DNA of 64,000 nt from contig NW_019211455.1 in assembly GCF_002443255.2 (NCBI RefSeq), positions 49,440,638 through 49,504,637 of the forward strand, written 5' to 3'. Shown one piece after another: positions 63,736 through 64,000 of the stretch (its first letter is position 1; the number at the start of each line of letters is the position of its first letter). The translations under genes were made by a program, and so were the position numbers. The notes under the pieces were generated by a model. The model was not told where the DNA came from, did not search any database, and was given only the letters and a program-made list of their open reading frames with translations. Source of the stretch: Varroa destructor. Taxonomy: Eukaryota; Arthropoda; Arachnida; Mesostigmata; Varroidae.

Positions 63736-64000
63736 CTGAAAATAAAAAAGACTTTTACACACGACGATACAAACACCAACTATCAGATGCAATGTGCTCG
63801 TTGACAATAGGATAAGAGCTAGCCGGAAGAAATGTTAACCAGACAGCTAAATACCCTACTAATCATGACCCCTTTAGGGATATATCAAAGATCTTCAATA
63901 TATAGCGAGAGCCTGGCTATTAATCTACATCTTCCGGTCCGGGTCCGATGTTACTTACAGTAGCCTTGTCGTATTATAAACCGCTTTTCTTTCATATCGC
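63736..64000 (-). other. receptor intron, truncated by the window edge
   Basis: On the minus strand this is the 3' part of the intron before the TM7 exon. The expected TM6 motif (CWxP) is not present here in any frame. A GTAAGT at about 63958-63953 could be a donor, but the short sequence before it does not look like a receptor exon. Confidence 0.5.

Noticed and set aside
63736..63807. In-frame extension of the receptor exon to the right ([17 protein letters not shown])
   Set aside because: It is hydrophobic and superficially TM6-like, but lacks the CWxP motif and coincides with the pyrimidine-rich tract and CAG of a strong splice acceptor.
63953..64000. Short exon before the GTAAGT near 63958
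   Set aside because: The translation in open frames does not resemble TM6 or intracellular loop 3 of this receptor family.
1..64000. CRISPR arrays, prokaryotic operons, rRNA genes
   Set aside because: No regularly spaced repeats, no dense gene clusters with ribosome binding sites and no rRNA-like sequence were seen; the window is eukaryotic.

Overview
This 64-kb window is eukaryotic nuclear DNA from a protostome invertebrate, most likely an arthropod. It is AT-rich and sparsely coding. It has GT-AG introns, scattered microsatellites, a few old transposon relics, and no operons or prokaryote-style gene packing. A chelicerate, perhaps a mite or tick, is possible from the long introns and gene types, but nothing here proves it. 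All recognisable genes are on the minus strand and are incomplete.

Layout. At the right edge (62.4-63.7 kb) lies the 3' end of a rhodopsin-class neuropeptide GPCR of the allatostatin-A/galanin type. An exon carrying extracellular loop 3, TM7 with NPxxY and helix 8 is followed by a 448-bp intron and a last exon carrying the cytoplasmic tail. A poly(A) signal follows. The upstream exons (TM1-TM6) are outside the window. At 44.5 kb and again at 3.6 kb are two homologous first coding exons of a KCNQ (KQT) voltage-gated potassium channel. Each encodes the cytoplasmic N-terminus with the family block NFLERPRG and ends at a GTAAGT donor in the same phase at the same family position. I recognised no S1-S6 or pore exon between them or to the left. 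The simplest reading is one KCNQ gene with two alternative promoters and first exons, the shared channel body lying left of base 1. Two tandem paralogues remain possible.

Between these lie long stretches of non-coding DNA. CpG-rich islands at about 7.0-7.5, 13.3-13.8, 30.5-31.2, 38.8-43.1, 45.2-47.7, 49.2-49.5 and 50.3-52.7 kb probably include promoters, leaders or unrecognised exons. The most notable unknown is an ATG-started 407-codon open frame on the minus strand (45.9-47.1 kb). It is far longer than chance would usually allow, lies just upstream of KCNQ exon B, and has a GC hairpin directly before its ATG. A plus-strand frame at 31.0 kb with a good signal peptide may be the first exon of another gene inside the presumed KCNQ intron.

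Repeats include a tRNA-derived SINE-like unit (33.5 kb), a broken endonuclease-like retroelement fragment (16.8-17.3 kb), a possible transposase helix-turn-helix scrap (34.9-35.1 kb), a 48-bp near-perfect palindrome (20.4 kb), several smaller perfect palindromes and hairpins, and many TA and trinucleotide microsatellites. Functions and splice sites are read by eye; no alignment or search was run.
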